A DNA stretch of 16,475 nucleotides from Dunaliella salina (lineage: Eukaryota; Chlorophyta; Chlorophyceae; Chlamydomonadales; Dunaliellaceae): contig MU069747.1 in NCBI GenBank assembly GCA_002284615.2, positions 127,079-143,553 on the forward strand, read 5' to 3'. Made by a program: the position numbers and the translations under genes. This document shows positions 15,740-16,475 of this stretch, in pieces; position 1 is the first letter of the stretch; every line of letters starts with the position of its first letter. The notes beneath the pieces were generated by a model. It was not told where the DNA came from. It was given only the letters and a program-made list of their open reading frames with translations, and did not search any database.

Positions 15740-15955
15740 GGTTACACGGGCGGGATCCCCCCCGGGGAATCAGGATCGGGATCACCATTTTCCAGACCAA
15801 ATTCCTTTGGATAGCTTGATGCAGAATATTTTAGCGTGGCCATTATTCAAAAAACTAGCTGGACACTTGCATCCGTCAGTTCCCTAGAGAATTATGATTG
15901 AGAAACAAATAATTTCCCTTGATCCGGATCCGTGGGGAGGTTACACGGCGGATCA
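15740..15955. repeat. Direct repeat GGTTACACGG with GGATC-rich flanks
   Basis: GGTTACACGGGCGGGATC (15740 on) and GGTTACACGGCGGATC (15939 on) are direct copies about 199 bp apart. Between them, GGATCGGGATC and GATCCGGATCC lie in inverted relation. The layout suggests a small eroded mobile element or tandem duplication. Its ends are not defined. Confidence 0.5.
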
Positions 15956-16066
15956 ACCCCTTAGATCACCCTCCCATAAAAAAGAAAGAAAGCAAATTTT
16001 GAGGTGGAATCATCTGAAACGTAGAGCCGTTTCACCCTCACTTTTTTGTTCAGTGTGGACAACACT

Positions 16067-16475
16067 TCAATACGTGTTGGACCTGGCCTGCACGCTTTGT
16101 TGGCCTTCCTGGTCCTTTTCTTCCCTGTTTTTCCCTGTCTGTGCCCCCTTCCCTTTTGAGCGGTTGCCCTGGCGGGCATGCTGACCTGCCTTACCAGCAC
16201 GCCTCTGGCTTGAGGGCTTGGCCCCTGACTCTCCATCACTGCTGCTTGATTCCTGCTCATCATCACCTGGTTGGTACCCTTGAGATGAGTCAGAGGGGCC
16301 CAACTGAAGGGGAGCCATACCTGCACACATTTCCCTGGACGCAGCAGCTGCAGCTTGCTGGGGCCTGCCCTCTTGCTCACTGGGGCCTAGCCTCTTGCTG
16401 CCATCCTCCTCCTCCTCCTCCTGCTCATCTTCCTCTCCCATGCCGTCCTCAGGGAGAACTCCCTCCTCCTCCTCC
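16067..16475 (-). CDS. C-terminal part of an acidic, low-complexity protein (partial)
   Basis: The minus-strand frame is open to the right window edge and continues upstream of the ATG at 16439-16441 (EEEEGVLPEDG precedes it), so that ATG is probably internal. From N to C it shows a Glu-rich acidic tract (EEDEQEEEEEDGSKR), an Ala/Gln stretch, a Ser/Asp segment (DDEQESSSSDGESG) and a basic Lys/Arg/Gly-rich tail with GKAGQHARQGNRSKGKGAQ. It stops at TGA 16067-16069. Such acidic-then-basic disordered tails occur in nuclear or nucleolar proteins and in some transposases. No folded domain lies in the window, so the function is unknown. GC is higher than in the neighbouring DNA. Confidence 0.5.
   Translation of the reverse strand, partial: EEEEGVLPEDGMGEEDEQEEEEEDGSKRLGPSEQEGRPQQAAAAASREMCAGMAPLQLGPSDSSQGYQPGDDEQESSSSDGESGAKPSSQRRAGKAGQHARQGNRSKGKGAQTGKNREEKDQEGQQSVQARSNTY

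Noticed and set aside
1..16475. CRISPR array, prophage, bacterial operon or origin of replication
   Set aside because: There are no regularly spaced identical repeats with unique spacers and no phage or bacterial genes. The splice-like sites and LINE relics indicate eukaryotic nuclear DNA.

Overview
This window reads as repeat-dominated nuclear DNA of a eukaryote. It has no bacterial-style operons, no dense long ORFs and no rRNA. I recognised no convincing tRNA and no CRISPR. The contents are microsatellites ((CA)n, (CTG)n, (TTTTC)n, (TG)n), degenerate minisatellites and broken retroelements, plus a few gene-like pieces. My best guess for the organism is a green alga or a close relative. Three things point that way: I recognise the LINE coding segments from memory as the kind common in chlorophyte genomes, CTG/CAG tracts are heavy, and TGTAA, the algal polyadenylation motif, recurs at element 3' ends. 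This is an inference and no species is claimed.

Layout. Positions 1-1520 hold a (CA)n tract and two degenerate minisatellite fields. Positions 1525-7650 are a layered graveyard of two LINE-like families. LINE-A has a reverse-transcriptase C-terminal zinc-knuckle region, a C-terminus of the type E/A-QPN-x-LA-x-G, and a TTGTAA(A)CC 3' tail. LINE-B has a C-terminus ending in PDPH plus stop, an upstream PD-(D/E)XK-like motif and, in one subfamily, a (TTTTC)n 3' tail. The fragments interrupt each other. Several junctions can be read to the base through target-site duplications (TSDs): LINE-A inside LINE-B (CTTTTT, 2434-2439 and 2852-2857), a 650-bp inverted-repeat DNA element inside LINE-A (GTGATTTAT, 3522-3530 and 4181-4189), and a 157-bp LINE-B tail inside the same LINE-A (ATAGAGGCT, 4348-4356 and 4514-4522).

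Positions 7650-10700 hold two short coding-like pieces of unknown origin, a 32-33-bp tandem repeat, a large (CTG)n/(TG)n tract, a smaller (CTG)n tract and a roughly 530-bp foldback with about 100-bp arms. Positions 11273-13118 carry the best host-gene candidate: a small two-exon gene with phase-matched splice sites. Its 1.47-kb intron contains two convergent LINE-B fragments, and its presumed 3' end abuts another LINE-B copy (about 13325-13740).

Positions 13740-16475 hold anonymous DNA, a zinc-finger-like ORF (14841-15182) bracketed by a short inverted repeat, a spaced GGTTACACGG repeat, and the C-terminal part of an acidic, low-complexity protein on the minus strand that runs off the right edge.

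Nothing here forms a metabolic pathway or operon. The biological story is successive retroelement insertion around one small spliced gene.
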